A DNA stretch of 64,000 nucleotides. It comes from Knufia peltigerae. Its lineage: Eukaryota > Ascomycota > Eurotiomycetes > Chaetothyriales > Trichomeriaceae. Position numbers and translations under genes: made by a program. Below are positions 11,570 to 22,928 of the stretch, one piece after another (position 1 is the stretch's first letter; every line of letters starts with the position of its first letter). The stretch covers positions 62,001 through 126,000 of the forward strand of contig JAPDRN010000004.1 of assembly GCA_030247855.1 (NCBI GenBank). Reading direction: 5' to 3'. Below the pieces are notes generated by a model that worked only from the letters and a program-made list of their open reading frames with translations, searched no databases and was not told the DNA's origin.

Positions 11570-13379
11570 ATGTCAACCGCCATGGCGACGAACATCACCA
11601 CTATACCATCCTCTATGGACACCGGCAACACCAAGGCTGCGGTCTATACCATCGGAGCCTTCGTGGCTTTGACCACCTGGTTGATGCTCAAGGATCGGGC
11701 CCGGAATCTCCCGAATGGTCCGCGAGGCCTCCCCTTGCTGGGGAATATGTTTTCCATGAACGATGGTACTTTGCTGCACCTCAAGCTCACCGAATGGTCT
11801 CGTCAGTATGGAGACTTTTACTCTTACATGATGGGCCGCGCCCCGGTCATTGTGCTCAACAGCCCTCAAGCCATCAATGATCTTTTTGTGAAGCGGGGAA
11901 ACAAGTACAGTTCGAGGCCAAAGGCATCGAATCAGGCTAGTATAATCACACAAGATGCTCGGATTGTGGCTATCCCATACGGAGATCAGTGGCGGGTGAG
12001 TTCTGTTTAGCCCAAGGTTGTCGAGGCACGATCGTAACGTATGACCAGAAACACAGGAAAGCCTATCACGAGCTTCTCAATATGCAAAACGCAAAGTTGT
12101 TCCTCCCGTACCAGGAATACGAGAGCAGACAGACTCTGAAGCACCTCCTCGACGAGCCGACTGGGTTTTGGCGAGAAGTGACCAGGTATTCAGCAAGTGT
12201 GACCTTCAGCCTGCTGTACGGTTGTGCCCAAAGTGGCTTTCTTTGAGAGACACCGTTTGACTGACCATTATCACTAGCCTGGGGTGCCGTTTTGACTCCG
12301 CCGACACTTTGATCCCCAAGGAGATCAACAAGAGAATGTTGATGATGTTCAAAGGCATCCGTCCGGGCGCCTGGCTTGTTGACTGGGTTCCTTTCCTCGA
12401 CCACCTCCCAGACACGTTGGCCCCATGGCGCGGCTCGGCGGTGGACCTGCGCAACCAGATCATGGGATTCTTCCTCATATTCTACAAAGCCATGAAGGAG
12501 AGGGTCCGAAACGGCAGCGCACCAGACTGCTTCTTGGCTCGCGTGCTGGAGCAAGAGGGATCCGTCTTCGACGAATCGGAACCTCCCCATATCATCGCGA
12601 CGACCATGGCGGCCGGAACTGACACGACTGCGACGACTCTGCAGTGGTTTTTCAAGGCGGCCGTGCTGTTTCCCGACGCGATCAAAAAGGCGCAAGAAGA
12701 GATCGATCGGGTTGTGGGACGAGATCGTCTTCCGGGTTGGGAAGACCGCGCGAGTCTGCCATACCTCGCGGCCGTCATCAATGAGACACACCGATGGGCC
12801 ACGGCGACACCGCTGGCCTTCATCCACGCCACGAGCGAGGCAGACGTGTACAGGGGAAAGGACATCCCGAGCGGCACGATCGTGTACAGCAACATCTACG
12901 CCGTGCATAACGACCCCAACGTCTTTGCGAGGCCGGAAGAATGGATTCCGGAAAGATATCTCCCTCGATCCGACGAAAGAGCGGCGCCGGAGGCCAACCA
13001 TGCAGGCACACATTACGCGTTTGGAGCGGGTCGTCGAGAGTGTCCGGGTCGACATGTGGCAGATGCCAGTCTCTACATCGTGATCAGCCGTATCTTGTGG
13101 GCATTCGACATCGTGGGAAACCCACAGAAGCCACCCCGGATAGGCTACTGTAAGTCACAGACTGCGGTCACACCCAGATTCAAGATGTTGAGCTGACCTC
13201 ATTCAATAGCGGGAGCTTTCCCTGTATATGGGCCTGTGGAGTTTGAAGCCAAAGTCATACCACGCGGCGACACAGCTGCTCGTTTGGTTCGTGAGGAAGC
13301 AGAGACCAATCGCCCTGCTGGTATGGAGGATTCAACAGTCTACGATGAGCTTGTTGCTCAGCTACCACCACTACCATGA
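11570..13379 (+). CDS. Cytochrome P450 monooxygenase
   Basis: This gene has four exons (11570..11995, 12049..12215, 12278..13149, 13210..13379) and encodes 544 residues. An N-terminal membrane anchor (AVYTIGAFVALTTWLML) is followed by the Pro-rich hinge LPNGPRGLPLLGNM. The C-helix WRKHRKAYHELL spans the first intron. The I-helix oxygen motif is AAGTDTTATT, the K-helix ExxR is ETHR, the PERF region is PEEWIPERYL, and the heme loop is FGAGRRECPG with the ligand Cys. It is a microsomal class II enzyme that needs NADPH-P450 reductase. The family resembles fungal E-class group I P450s, and the substrate is not predictable. The second intron was placed at a GTACGG donor because it is the only one giving the right phase and the sequence SVTFSLLLGCRF. 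The gene is divergent from the SDR and convergent with the BVMO. An upstream in-frame ATG at 11501 would add 23 residues. Confidence 0.95.
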
Positions 13380-13902
13380 GTTTGCGAACCCCCGGTCAAA
13401 GCTGTACATAGGCTGCAAGGTTTGCCCACTGAACGAGACAGATGTGAATAGGCTATAAAGTGTGTATTCATTTACGTAGGAAATGTTTTGTGCCTCGTAG
13501 CCGGCTCCAAATAATATGACCTCCAACATCAGGCTGTGCTGTCAACGGCTGGTATTATGCTATAAGGCCCTGTACTGCCGCAGACGGAAAGTACCTGGTC
13601 GATGTGAGCGGGTACGATCCATTCACAAAGTTGAAAGAACCAATATACAGTATAATGGCTAGGTGCCGGAGTCTACCTAGATTTCTGTTTTCTGTCCTGC
13701 CTTTCCTGAATGTTTGATCCGCATAGATGAGCACAAATGAAATCTGTACAGTTCTAGAAAGTTCCTCTACCCAGGCAATTGGCATGTCCACTTATGGTCT
13801 ATTCTATCTCCAGCACTTTGATCGTTCGTTCCCACACCGGCCTTCGTAGAAGCCCTGATCCAGGATTGGGTCCCAGGGTGTGGAGAAGACATCCTCAGCA
13901 GC
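13380..13902. other. Convergent intergenic stretch
   Basis: This is the 3' flank shared by the P450 (plus strand) and BVMO (minus strand) genes. No coding signal, repeat or RNA was seen. Confidence 0.5.
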
Positions 13903-15935
13903 CTACGCTCCTGGCTCTGTGATGTGGGTTGCCATATCGGCACCTTGAATTTCCCGTATGGTTCTTCCCATGCCGAAGTAGGTGAAGCGATTTGGCGTGC
14001 AGTAGGTTAGATTGTAATCCTCGTATCGAGGCTCCTTGAGAACCTCGTTGAAGTGCCAGGTTGATCCCACCGAGGGGCCAATAACAGGACCATCCACTTT
14101 GCCATTTTTAAACCTGTAAGTGTTTTCGTGTCAGCAGAGAATTCATCTTATTGACAGGAAAGAAGAAGATCAAACTCACCAGCTGCGGCATGTACTGCTC
14201 CACACCATTTCTTTCATGATCGCATTTCTGTACTCGATGAAGTCTTGCATAGCCTCTTCGGTGGGCTCCATGCTGGACACATTTTCGGTCTGCATCTTCA
14301 CTATACACTTAAAGGCATAGTTGATTTCAGTTTCTACGCCGGAGATGAGTGATCCGTTTGCAATGGGGCTATTCGGACCACCAGTGACTAGCAGAAGATA
14401 CCCGGGTTAGTAAAGAGCTGGCCCATACTGAGGTCTTTGTGAAAGAACAAGGATTGACTTACTAAAATAGTTGGGAAAACCGGGTGCTGCAACGGACATG
14501 TAGTGCAGCGGCTCATGTTTCCAGTATTCAGACAGATTCCGCTCCTTCCGACCAATGATTGGGAACGGAGGACGGTGAGAACAATCGAAACCTGTAGCAC
14601 AAATGATGGCGTCCAAGTCAAAGTGTCTTCCGTCGATCAGATCGATACCAGTCTCAGTCACTCTGTCAATTTCACAGGTGACGACGGTGACGTTGGGCTC
14701 AAGCAACGACTCGAGATAGCCATCTCCTGGGGTAAACCTGAATCGGCTTCAGTATACCAAGGCATCACTGTCAACTCCCCTCCGAACTTACCTTCTGCAG
14801 CCAACATGGAATTTCGGAATCAGATTACCGCACAATTCCTCGTTCCCACGTAGTCGTTGCTTCATCAACTCCGCGTACTTGGCAAAAACCTGTTTTTGCA
14901 TGTCGGAATGCTTGTAATAAAGAGGATACGTCGCACTGCCAAAGTTCTGGATGTTTTTCCGATACTCTAAGAAATATTTCTTGTCTGTGTTGAACTTCTC
15001 AATTTCTTCCTCAGTGTAAATCGTAGCTCGTCCGTCTGAAGCGAGACCCTGGCTGAACTCTGGAGTGATCCAGTTAGGTGACCTGTTGAAGCTCACGACC
15101 GATTTGCACACTGCTCACGGTTAATGTGTTGTCCGACTCGACAGCGCCGAGACTTACCTTTCTGCATCTTAGGAACGATCTGAATTCCAGACGAGCCGGC
15201 ACCAATTACGGCAACGTTCTTGCCAGCGTAATCCCAGTTACTGTCCCATCTGGCAGAATGCAGGAGTTTGCCTTTAAAGTCATGTAAACCTTTGATCTCG
15301 GGCCACTTCCAATTACTGTGATGGACATTTTAGCATGAGGGTAGTTTAGGGGTAGTGATGATCGGACTTGAGAACTCCATTACAGTTGAGAAGCACATGG
15401 CAGAAGTCTTCTACCATCGTACCTTCGGCTTGATTCTCAATCTTGACATGCCAGCCCTTGTCGGACTCGGACCATCGAGCTTCGACTACACGGTGTTGGA
15501 GCTTGATATATTTCATGCAGCCCCATTTAATGGCGCAACTCTTGTAATAGGCAAAGATCTCTGGGCGCTCAACGTAGCTGCAGAGACACGTCAGAGCGCG
15601 GTTACTCCGATGGATGCGGCCCGGAATACTTACAATCGTGACCAGTTGGGATTTCCCTCCCAAGAATATGTATAAGCGTGGGCCGGGATATCACACGCGC
15701 AGCCAGGGTATCGATTTTCGTACCAAGTACCTCCAGCGTCGTCATTCTTCTCGTAAATGATGAACTCGACATTTTCAAGGTCTTTCTGGTACTTGTATGC
15801 TGCAGCAATGCCTGAAATGCCAGCGCCGATGCAAATCAAGCGCAACTTGCGCTTCGTGTGCAGAGGTTGATCCAGCAGCTCAACTGGACCAGCACTTCTT
15901 GGAGCTACACCATTCGTGTTTGAGAAGTGAACCAT
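13903..15935 (-). CDS. Type I Baeyer-Villiger monooxygenase
   Basis: This gene has seven exons on the minus strand (15634..15935, 15368..15577, 15158..15315, 14792..15110, 14463..14737, 14180..14387, 13903..14113) and encodes 560 residues with phase conserved at all six introns. The first Rossmann motif GAGISG lies at residues 37-42. It is followed by GGTWYENRYPGCACD, which matches the BVMO fingerprint [AG]GxWxxxx[FY]P[GM]xxxD. The second fingerprint, FxGxxxHxxxW[PD], is met by FKGKLLHSARWD. The NADPH Rossmann motif is GAGSSG and ATGFD follows. This pairing separates BVMOs from other flavin monooxygenases. The expected reaction is NADPH- and O2-dependent insertion of oxygen next to a ketone to give an ester or lactone. 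The intron between exons 2 and 3 uses an unusual GTCCGA donor, but the protein match across it (GVLNNWKWPEI) is clear. An esterase gene lies just upstream on the same strand. Confidence 0.95.
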
Positions 15936-17026
15936 CTTGGTGATCTGATGCTGTGAGTCGCTGTGTCATCCAAAGGTCTCGCTAGAGAGGAGGTCACTTG
16001 AGATCCTGAACAGATAGTAGTGCCTAATACATGAGTGATTCTGGCCTCCAACAACGTTCAAAGAATGGGTTAGCGGTTCACCTGCGTTTGTCAATTTGCC
16101 ATGAACAAGGATGGGGTGCACCTCACGCGCTCAAGAGCCCTTCGCCACGTCCCCTGTCGGGTAGGGTTCTATAGAGCAAAGGCCGCAGAGATCTAGCCAT
16201 CTGATCAGAAGATGGGGGTTGACTGTTGTCGCTCTCTACTTCGTACAATACTCGAGTCAAGGCTTTGGATATCGTTTCGGGCTTTAGGGGCATGGAGTAC
16301 TCCGTACTCCGTTTGCCGTTGACAGTGGGTCCAGACTCCAGACCACGACATCCCGGTGTCCCACATTCCCACCCAACATTGTTTTGTCCAATCCAATGCC
16401 ATGCTCGGGGCGGAACCGGAAATAGCGATCAAAATGCGCCATCAACTTTCAGATACCAAGCCTTGCTGTTGTCATTCGATTCTCCCGAGCCAAGGACTAC
16501 GAAGTTGGACCTTGCAATCACGACCATGCCCCAGAAGAATGGGGATCCCATTTAGGATGCACTTCAACCGCAGCAGTGTAATCAATTACACCACAGACGA
16601 AATTGGCCCCCCCCAGGCTGCACTGATGGTGATATCATCCCTAATCTTGCTATCTTTGCTGATAGCTGTCACCATAACATCATCGTGGACACGAGTATCG
16701 CTCGCAGACTAGCTCCTGATACGAGAACACGCGACCGAATGGCATGGCTCCTCGATCAGACCTGGCCATCTCTCGAATTCATCATAGACGACCCTTTCGT
16801 TATTGTCGAATCAGGTTTCTTCCCCGCAGCTAATACTGTAATTAACGAAGCCAGAAGATCGTGCGCTCTTGCATGCGCTGATATTGATGTCTAGGTCCCT
16901 GTTTGAAATTCTGCCAGTACCGGCTCTTTCTCCAAGGTCCATTGGCTCATGGTAGCTTTTGAAAATTGGGAACCCGCTACTCTAGTCAGTTTTGGTGGAC
17001 ACTACGGTCTACAGTGACCCTGTCGT
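15936..17026. other. 1.1 kb stretch upstream of BVMO
   Basis: This contains the BVMO promoter (left part) and the 3' flank of the esterase gene (right part). Open frames here are short and unlike any family I know. A run of seven or more C occurs near 16607. No TGGGGGAGA element is present, although AGATGGGGGTTG occurs near 16209. Confidence 0.5.
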
Positions 17027-18139
17027 CTATGCGACCCCCGCGATCGGCTTTGTCTGCGCTTGGGAATAGTCTGGTTCCTTTCCCAGTAGCCAACCCATAC
17101 CTTCGATTTGCTCCTTTCGAAATTTCTCACTGCCCTTCAAGAACGGAAAGAAGGCCCAATGGGCATGCGGCAGACCTGGGTAGAGATAAAACTTGGTCCG
17201 GATTCCATTCTCTTCTCGAAGCACACGTTCGTAGATAAGTGCATCATCACGCAGCGGGTCCATTCCGTCAATTTGTAGCAGAGTGGGTGGTAGGTCTGCA
17301 TGTCCTCGAGGGTGGTTGAACGAGGCGTAAAATACGCCGTCGGCCTCATCTGGGCCATATGCAGTCGTAAACATATCAATAGCGGCGACAGGTAAGACTG
17401 CTGCTTCTCTGTTTTGCTCAAAGGATAGGAACCACTTCTTGTACTTTTCTGGAACTTTTGAGGACGGTAGAAGCATCGGAGCCGCAAGATACTGGCCCGT
17501 TAGAGGCGGAGAAAGCTTTTCGTCGCGGGCTAGATGAGCAACAGCGGCTGCCAGGTTTGCACCAGACGAGGTTCCGCCCACGACGAAGCCCACTGATGGA
17601 TCTGCACCCCAGGAGATCGCGTTCACGGCAGCCCATCTCAGGGCATCCCACGCATCCTTAGACGCGTAGGGGAACTTGAACTCGGGCGCGAGTCGGTAGG
17701 CAGCCGAGATACAGGTGGCGCCGAAGGCGAGAACAAAATTCCGCGCTGTTTGCTCTTCGCCTTCGGGCTCCCCAGTGCAGAAGCCTCCTCCATGGAACAG
17801 CACGATAAGTGGACTTCCGGTCGGCGTTGGGATAGTAGGTTGATATAATTTTGCACGAAGCTTGCTGCTGTCTTCAGTGGTGTACTGCAAGTCGGTCTGC
17901 TTGACCCCGGCTGGCGGGGCACCTAACGCCTTTCGGGAGGCTTCAGTGCGTGGTAGAGAGATTCGCTTGAAAGCGGCGATGTCATTGAAGTTTGGGAGAG
18001 GCAGATTTGCTTTCGCCAGAAACTATGCAGACCCTGTGAGAAGAGAACTTGGTTCCTAACGAGCTTGCGGACAAACCTCTTGCAACTCGGGATCAATACT
18101 CGCCGTAGCCAGAATTGACTCCCTATCTGTATATGACAT
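17027..18139 (-). CDS. Alpha/beta hydrolase, HSL-type esterase
   Basis: This gene has two exons (18077..18139 and 17027..18022) and encodes 352 residues. The first exon supplies 21 residues and ends at a GTTTGT donor, and the join is in phase. The HSL-family oxyanion motif is HGGGF. The nucleophile elbow is GTSSGA (GxSxG), the acid is in DGMDPLRDD and the base is in LPHAHWAF, so the Ser-Asp-His triad is complete. Such enzymes hydrolyse short or medium chain esters and lactones in the cytosol. No signal peptide is visible. Lying directly upstream of the BVMO on the same strand, it is a natural candidate to hydrolyse the BVMO product, as seen in several known ketone-degradation gene pairs. It shares a 544 bp divergent promoter with a second SDR, now a pseudogene. 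Confidence 0.93.
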
Positions 18140-18441
18140 GGCTCTCGGGGGAGTCCACCTGTTGATTGTGAGCTCAGTGAAAAGGAATCCTGTTCTGAGT
18201 ATTTCGCCTGGCTGATGTCGTATGCCCAGGAGGATATCTGAAGATCAGAAAGAAGGTCGAGAGAGCTGTTGGTTCCGGGACTACTTGAGTCAGAGCTATC
18301 AGACTAGTCCAAAACGCCTGCAGTGCAACAAATGGTACGTTATTACAACCTACCCGCTCCGCGCCTCACAGATATATCCATATGCTTCCCAACGTTCTTC
18401 TCAGCGGCTGGTTCCTTACACAGGAGCCCCACTCAGGTACA

Positions 18442-18450
18442 TGGGGGAGA
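18442..18450 (+). promoter_or_regulatory. TGGGGGAGA element
   Basis: The context CATGGGGGAGAATCTCC also forms a loose inverted repeat (GGAGA-TCTCC). The base before the motif is A, so this copy does not fit the CreA consensus although it shares the 9-mer. Confidence 0.5.
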
Positions 18451-18467
18451 ATCTCCGGTTGTGAAAG

Positions 18468-18476
18468 TCTCCCCCA
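18468..18476 (-). promoter_or_regulatory. TGGGGGAGA element (CreA-like GTGGGG)
   Basis: On the minus strand this reads GGTGGGGGAGACT. It lies 26 bp from the plus-strand copy in the same promoter, in opposite orientation. Confidence 0.5.
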
Positions 18477-18594
18477 CCACTCGTTCAGCCTAATTGATCC
18501 TGCAAAAGCCAGGCTGCTGGATATGGCGACCACGATGACTCCTATTCTGCATATTAATGGTACATAAGACAAACACCCTCGCGGGCGAGAGAAG

Positions 18595-18603
18595 TGGGGG
18601 AGA
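18595..18603 (+). promoter_or_regulatory. TGGGGGAGA element (CreA-like GTGGGG)
   Basis: This reads AAGTGGGGGAGAGAC. It lies about 80 bp upstream of the SDR pseudogene start and is nearly identical in its flanks to the copy at 11159-11167. Confidence 0.5.
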
Positions 18604-18683
18604 GACTACGTTTTCGAAATCTTTCTGGTTTTCACTGTGCTTCCAGGCAGAATTTGATTCAAGCGGAAAGGCCAAAGATCACA

Positions 18684-20232
18684 ATGGCTTCATCGACATA
18701 CACCAATAAAACGGTCGACGTTTCGGTCAAGTCAGACACCACGACGCTTAGAGGCAAGAGTGTGGTCGTTACGGGAGGTAAGAGAGAGTCCTAGTGTTGC
18801 TGTGTGGCTTAGGTGCGGATGCGTCGAAACGAGACTGACACAGAATTGAGCACAGGGGCAAGCGGTTTCGGCGAGAATCATACGCGTGCGTTTGCCCCCG
18901 CAGGGTAAGTCAAAGCTCGAGAAGACTATTGTACCGTGGACTGAGTATCGTCTTTCCTGTAGGGCGTTTGTGACTATCGGCGACATCAATGAGGACAGGG
19001 GTCGGAAGCTGGTTGCCGAACTAGGATGGTGTGTGCTCGATGCCGCATTATGGTGTCACGGAGAGATGGCATAATGCTACAGACCTACGCCCTCTCTGAG
19101 TGTTTGGAGGAAGGGATCTTGTGCCAAATCCAATTGCATTTCTTGCCTCCACAAGAACAACCACCGTCTTTGACCTCTCAGATGAATGTTGCGGTTCAGG
19201 TGGCACCTTTCCTCCCAATCTTGACACATCACCAGTCTGAATGCACACTAGCCATTTTTCTGGTCCAACCAACCCTAGCTGGAGTTAGAGTTGCTGACTT
19301 CAAAACCGCTAGCAATGCACAACTCGTCAAGATCGACGCAACCTGCTGGGAAGACCAGGTGCAGATGTTCAAGCAGACCGTGGCCAAGTCTTCAGCGAAG
19401 AGCGTCGATATTGTCGTCGTCAACGCAGGCATTGCTGGCCCTCACGAGATCTTTGCTCTGGAAGGTCTGCGTCCTGTCTGCTCTTGTTGATTGGCACAAT
19501 AGCCCCCAGGTGCCTGGCCATAGTCGACGCAGATCCTGCTTCCGAACCGACCAAGCCAACTCTCTTAATGCTGAAGTTAAACCTCATCGGTTCAATCTAC
19601 ACCTTCAAACTAGCTCAGCATTATCTCCGTCTCCACCCCCAAACACCCAGTCGAGATCGGTGCATCATTATCAAGGGTAGCGTTGCCGCCTACCTTGACC
19701 AACCCGGCTCCTTCTTGTACCAGACGTAGAAGTTTGGGCTTCGAAGTCTCACGGCGTGTGCAAGGCGTACGTCGTGGGCGGAGGGTATCCGAGTGAATAG
19801 TATCGGCCCGTGGTAAGATGTCAGTTGGAGACTGGATGTGTGGAGCTAACGGTGCTTCCTCTCAAGGTACACCAAGACCTCGCTCATAAAGCCGCATATC
19901 GTCGACATCTTGACTTCAAAAGGCATTGAATTCGCAGAAATCGCAGATTGTACGCTAGCTGTGCTGAAAGTCGCTTGTGATACAAATATCAATGGTAGCG
20001 ACTTTGCTGACAGCTACGAGGAGCAATTGCTGACTAAGGTGACGCAGGCCGATATCTGATGGTTGTGCCGCGTTCAATAGTTCCCAACGGCTATATCGAC
20101 CCACAGTTAGATGACTTCGAGATTGAACCTTGGAAGGGTATGCAAAAAGCCATGTTGGAGGCTTCTATACGGGCGTACCTTGGCAAGCAAAATATTCTGT
20201 ACTGCGAGTGCCGCGGCCACTGTTGTGGGTAA
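18684..20232 (+). pseudogene. SDR (15-PGDH-like) with stop in catalytic motif
   Basis: The whole gene can be followed, but one stop codon breaks it. Recognisable parts are LRGKSVVVTGGASGFGE (cofactor motif, split by an intron), FVTIGDINEDRGRKL, KIDATCWEDQ, VVVNAGIAGP, LNLIGSIYTFKLAQHY, a Ser-bearing strand, then YQT-stop-KFG. Next come RVNSIGPW and, after two more introns, INGRYLMVVPR and a normal C-terminus ending at 20232. TAG at 19727-19729 occupies the third position after the catalytic Tyr of YxxxK, where relatives usually have Ser. TCG to TAG would be one base change. No other frameshift is needed, so the loss is recent, or is an assembly error or readthrough case. One intron (19029-19312, 284 bp) is five times longer than the others. 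The promoter is shared with the esterase. Confidence 0.8.
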
Positions 20233-20707
20233 GGAGCGAGCCACCGAGTAGTTTCCACGTCTAGATATCTAAATTGTCTTTCGTCTTGCCATAGCAGCGT
20301 TATCAGTGATTTCAGAGTGGTTTGAGTGTTTCTCAGCGGCTATAATAAACAGCCTGGTTCCCCGAAAGACCTGAATTTATGGGCTCGAAGCTCTTGCAGT
20401 TGAATTGGGCAGTTTGCTAGTTTAGTACGGACTACGCTCGGCTCGAGTGGGGTCTTGATCATGGGACCCATATGTCGATGTCTTGGTCTTTCTTATCGCC
20501 TCAATCTCACGTCTTCCGTGATCATTGTGATTTATTGTTCAGGTTACGCCAGACGTTCCCATTAGAACAATTTACATAGTCCTTCCTAAAGCGAGCCGCT
20601 TGCCTCTTTCAATCTGGCGGACATTGTGTGTGCAAAAAAGAATTCGGCGTTCTCAGGAATAAGGTTCTTGGACCGCTCTCGCCAGGAAACGAGGGCCAGG
20701 CGGTTTG
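20233..20707. promoter_or_regulatory. Promoter stretch of first Zn2Cys6 gene
   Basis: About 475 bp lie between the SDR pseudogene stop and the regulator start. No clear operator, repeat or coding signal was seen. Confidence 0.45.
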
Positions 20708-22928
20708 ATGGCGAGTTCCAACGTCCAGCATGAGGGACCTCCAAATGAGGCTCCTAGCGTCCAAAAAATCAACCAGCTACTCGCAAAAAGGCGGCGTAAG
20801 TCTTACCCAAAGGCATGTTACCCATGCCGCTGCCGAAAGATACGTTGTGATCATATGAACCCTTGTGGAAATTGCGTCAAGCATGAACAACCCACGCTCT
20901 GTGTGTATCTAGACCAGAACGGCCAAGTGCGGAGCCAACATGGTTCTGCGCATTCTAGAGCATCGAATACATCGACCAGAGATCGAGTAGCGGCGCTTGC
21001 AGATCTCGAATGTAGAATGCAAACAATCGCAGAGGAGGTCGTCAGACGCCTGGGTTCTTCTGAAGCACTTCAAGAGTATGCGAATAAACTGCAGGGGGAC
21101 GACAGTAGCTCCAATTTCATGCGCTCAGTTTCGGTTGCCCCAGGGTATCAGCAGATTTCACCAGGCCTCGCGCCAACAGCCACTGCCGCAGCAGATGAAA
21201 ATGGTTCATTTGCGCACATTGGAGCCGAGTCATTGGCCTCGATCCTCGTTGACAATCTCAAATGCTCTCATCCCATGGCAGCTAGTCCACAATCAGAAGC
21301 TGGAAAAGGTTGGTCTCGACACTCGGCATACGAGACCATGAAGCTGCTATACATGACGGACACGGGCTCTACACATCCTTTCACTAGCCTTTGGACACCA
21401 GGGGCCACAGTGGAAGACATCTGCCTCGCCCTGCCAGACGATGAAACCTTCGAGCAGTATGTCACCTTTGGCGCAACAAGGCATGGTGCAAGCTAATCGC
21501 CGTTTTCTTAGGTGTATGGCTTCTTTTGAAGGATCCACCAACCTCGTCTCCCCGTCGGTTCCCTTACACGAGTTTGCTGCGGATGCCAAGGGCTTTTGGA
21601 GGGAACGTTCTAATGGCCAGAAGACAGAAAGCGAGCTTCGACCCACGTCGTGGCTTGCACTCCTCTTTGTCGCTCTTGCAGGCGGGTGCTCCTATGGCGG
21701 GGTTCATCGGCCTGACATGGAGTTAAGTTCTAGAGTCTTCGGTATGGCGCCTACGTCTTCTCCATGCGTTTCCAAGGCAAATAGGCTTACGACCTGCAAT
21801 CATAGTCTGTTGCGCCTTTGAGCTTCTGCGGATCGACAACTATCTTCTTCAGCCAACGGTCGGCAACGTGCGCGTACTCGCCGGCCTAGCCGCAATACTA
21901 CGAGTCCAGGCCAACCCCGCTGCATCTTGGTCATTGCTAGGTAAGCACGCCGCTTCCTATTGAGTGCTCAGACACAAAACTCATTCTACCCTCAGGAATG
22001 GCGATCCGTGCGGCGCAGTCCATAGGCATACATTGCGTGCCGCCACCATCCAAGGACTCCAGCGACATTGAGCGCCAAGCTTGGCTATTGTGGTATGAGA
22101 TAGACCTTGCCAACTGTCTCTTATTTTCTCCGATTAACACTACCATCTAGGCAAGGCCTTGTTTGGCAGGACACCACGATCTCTTTATGCTACGATCGGT
22201 CTCCATCTGCTTTCGTGGATGGCTCTGTCCAGCGAATCCCCCGACCCCCTAATCCGAAAGGATATCCGTATTTGGAGAGCTGCTATGGACTTGCCATGGT
22301 GATGAACGACATATACCACGAATGGACCCATTCGCGCCGCACCGGCTTACGAGCTCTCCCAGCAGTGCGATTCCAAGTTGCCACCGAGCAGATTCTTTTA
22401 TGGGAAGCTTCAGCTGAAGAATACTTGCGAAACCGTGCTAGCTGTAAAGATGACGATCAGCGTGTGCTTCACGATGTGTTTCAGATATTCGTCAGCTTCT
22501 TCATGTTCCAGCTTCATCGGCACCACCTGACAGCCCCACCACTGTTTGCAAATGGTCTCCAATCTGCGTCTCCTTCGATGATGACAGGATGGGAAACACC
22601 AGAAGCTACCGAGGCCCAGAGCATGGCATGTACGAGCCGTTGTGAGACAATTCTTCGTCGATTCATGTCTTTACGGAAAGCAGACTACCAGGCCAGCCGT
22701 CTATGGATCATCATGCACATCTGTCTGGGCTGTGCGTTCTACCTCGCAAGTGAATTGAAGAAGAACGTCGGAGATCAACAGGTGGCATTCCCGGAGCAGG
22801 ATAAGATCAGGGCACGCCACCGCCTGCTGCATGACTTGGCCGAAACTTTTGAGCAGATCCTCCCTTACACGATCCATCCTCAGGATGTGGACGTTTTGAA
22901 CGCACTTAAGCAAATGATTGAGATATGA
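20708..22928 (+). CDS. Zn2Cys6 transcription factor
   Basis: This gene has five exons (20708..21456, 21512..21741, 21806..21940, 21996..22092, 22151..22928) and encodes 662 residues with phase conserved throughout. The DNA-binding binuclear cluster near residues 38-67 starts CYPCRCRKIRCD, with Cys spacing 2-6-5-2-8. Basic residues precede it (AKRRRKSYPKA). A Fungal_trans-type middle region follows, including LPDDETFEQ, WLALLFVALAGG, the FELLRIDNYLLQPTVGNVR segment and VWQDTTISLCYDR. This architecture is that of a pathway-specific activator. It sits between the SDR pseudogene and an MFS gene, in the middle of the oxidative cluster, and is the most likely local regulator. Its target motif is unknown. 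Cys6 factors usually bind CGG triplets, so the TGGGGGAGA elements need not be its sites. Confidence 0.93.

Larger units (their letters stand above)
18140..18683. promoter_or_regulatory. Divergent promoter, esterase / SDR pseudogene
   Basis: This 544 bp stretch lies between divergent starts. It holds three exact copies of TGGGGGAGA (18442-18450 plus, 18468-18476 minus, 18595-18603 plus) and one related CGGGGGAGT at 18147-18155. The same 9-mer occurs once in the SDR/P450 divergent promoter and nowhere else that I could find by eye. Confidence 0.65.

Noticed and set aside
12066..13055. 329-residue minus-strand open frame
   Set aside because: Antisense to the P450 exons, whose motifs are unambiguous; a shadow of codon bias.
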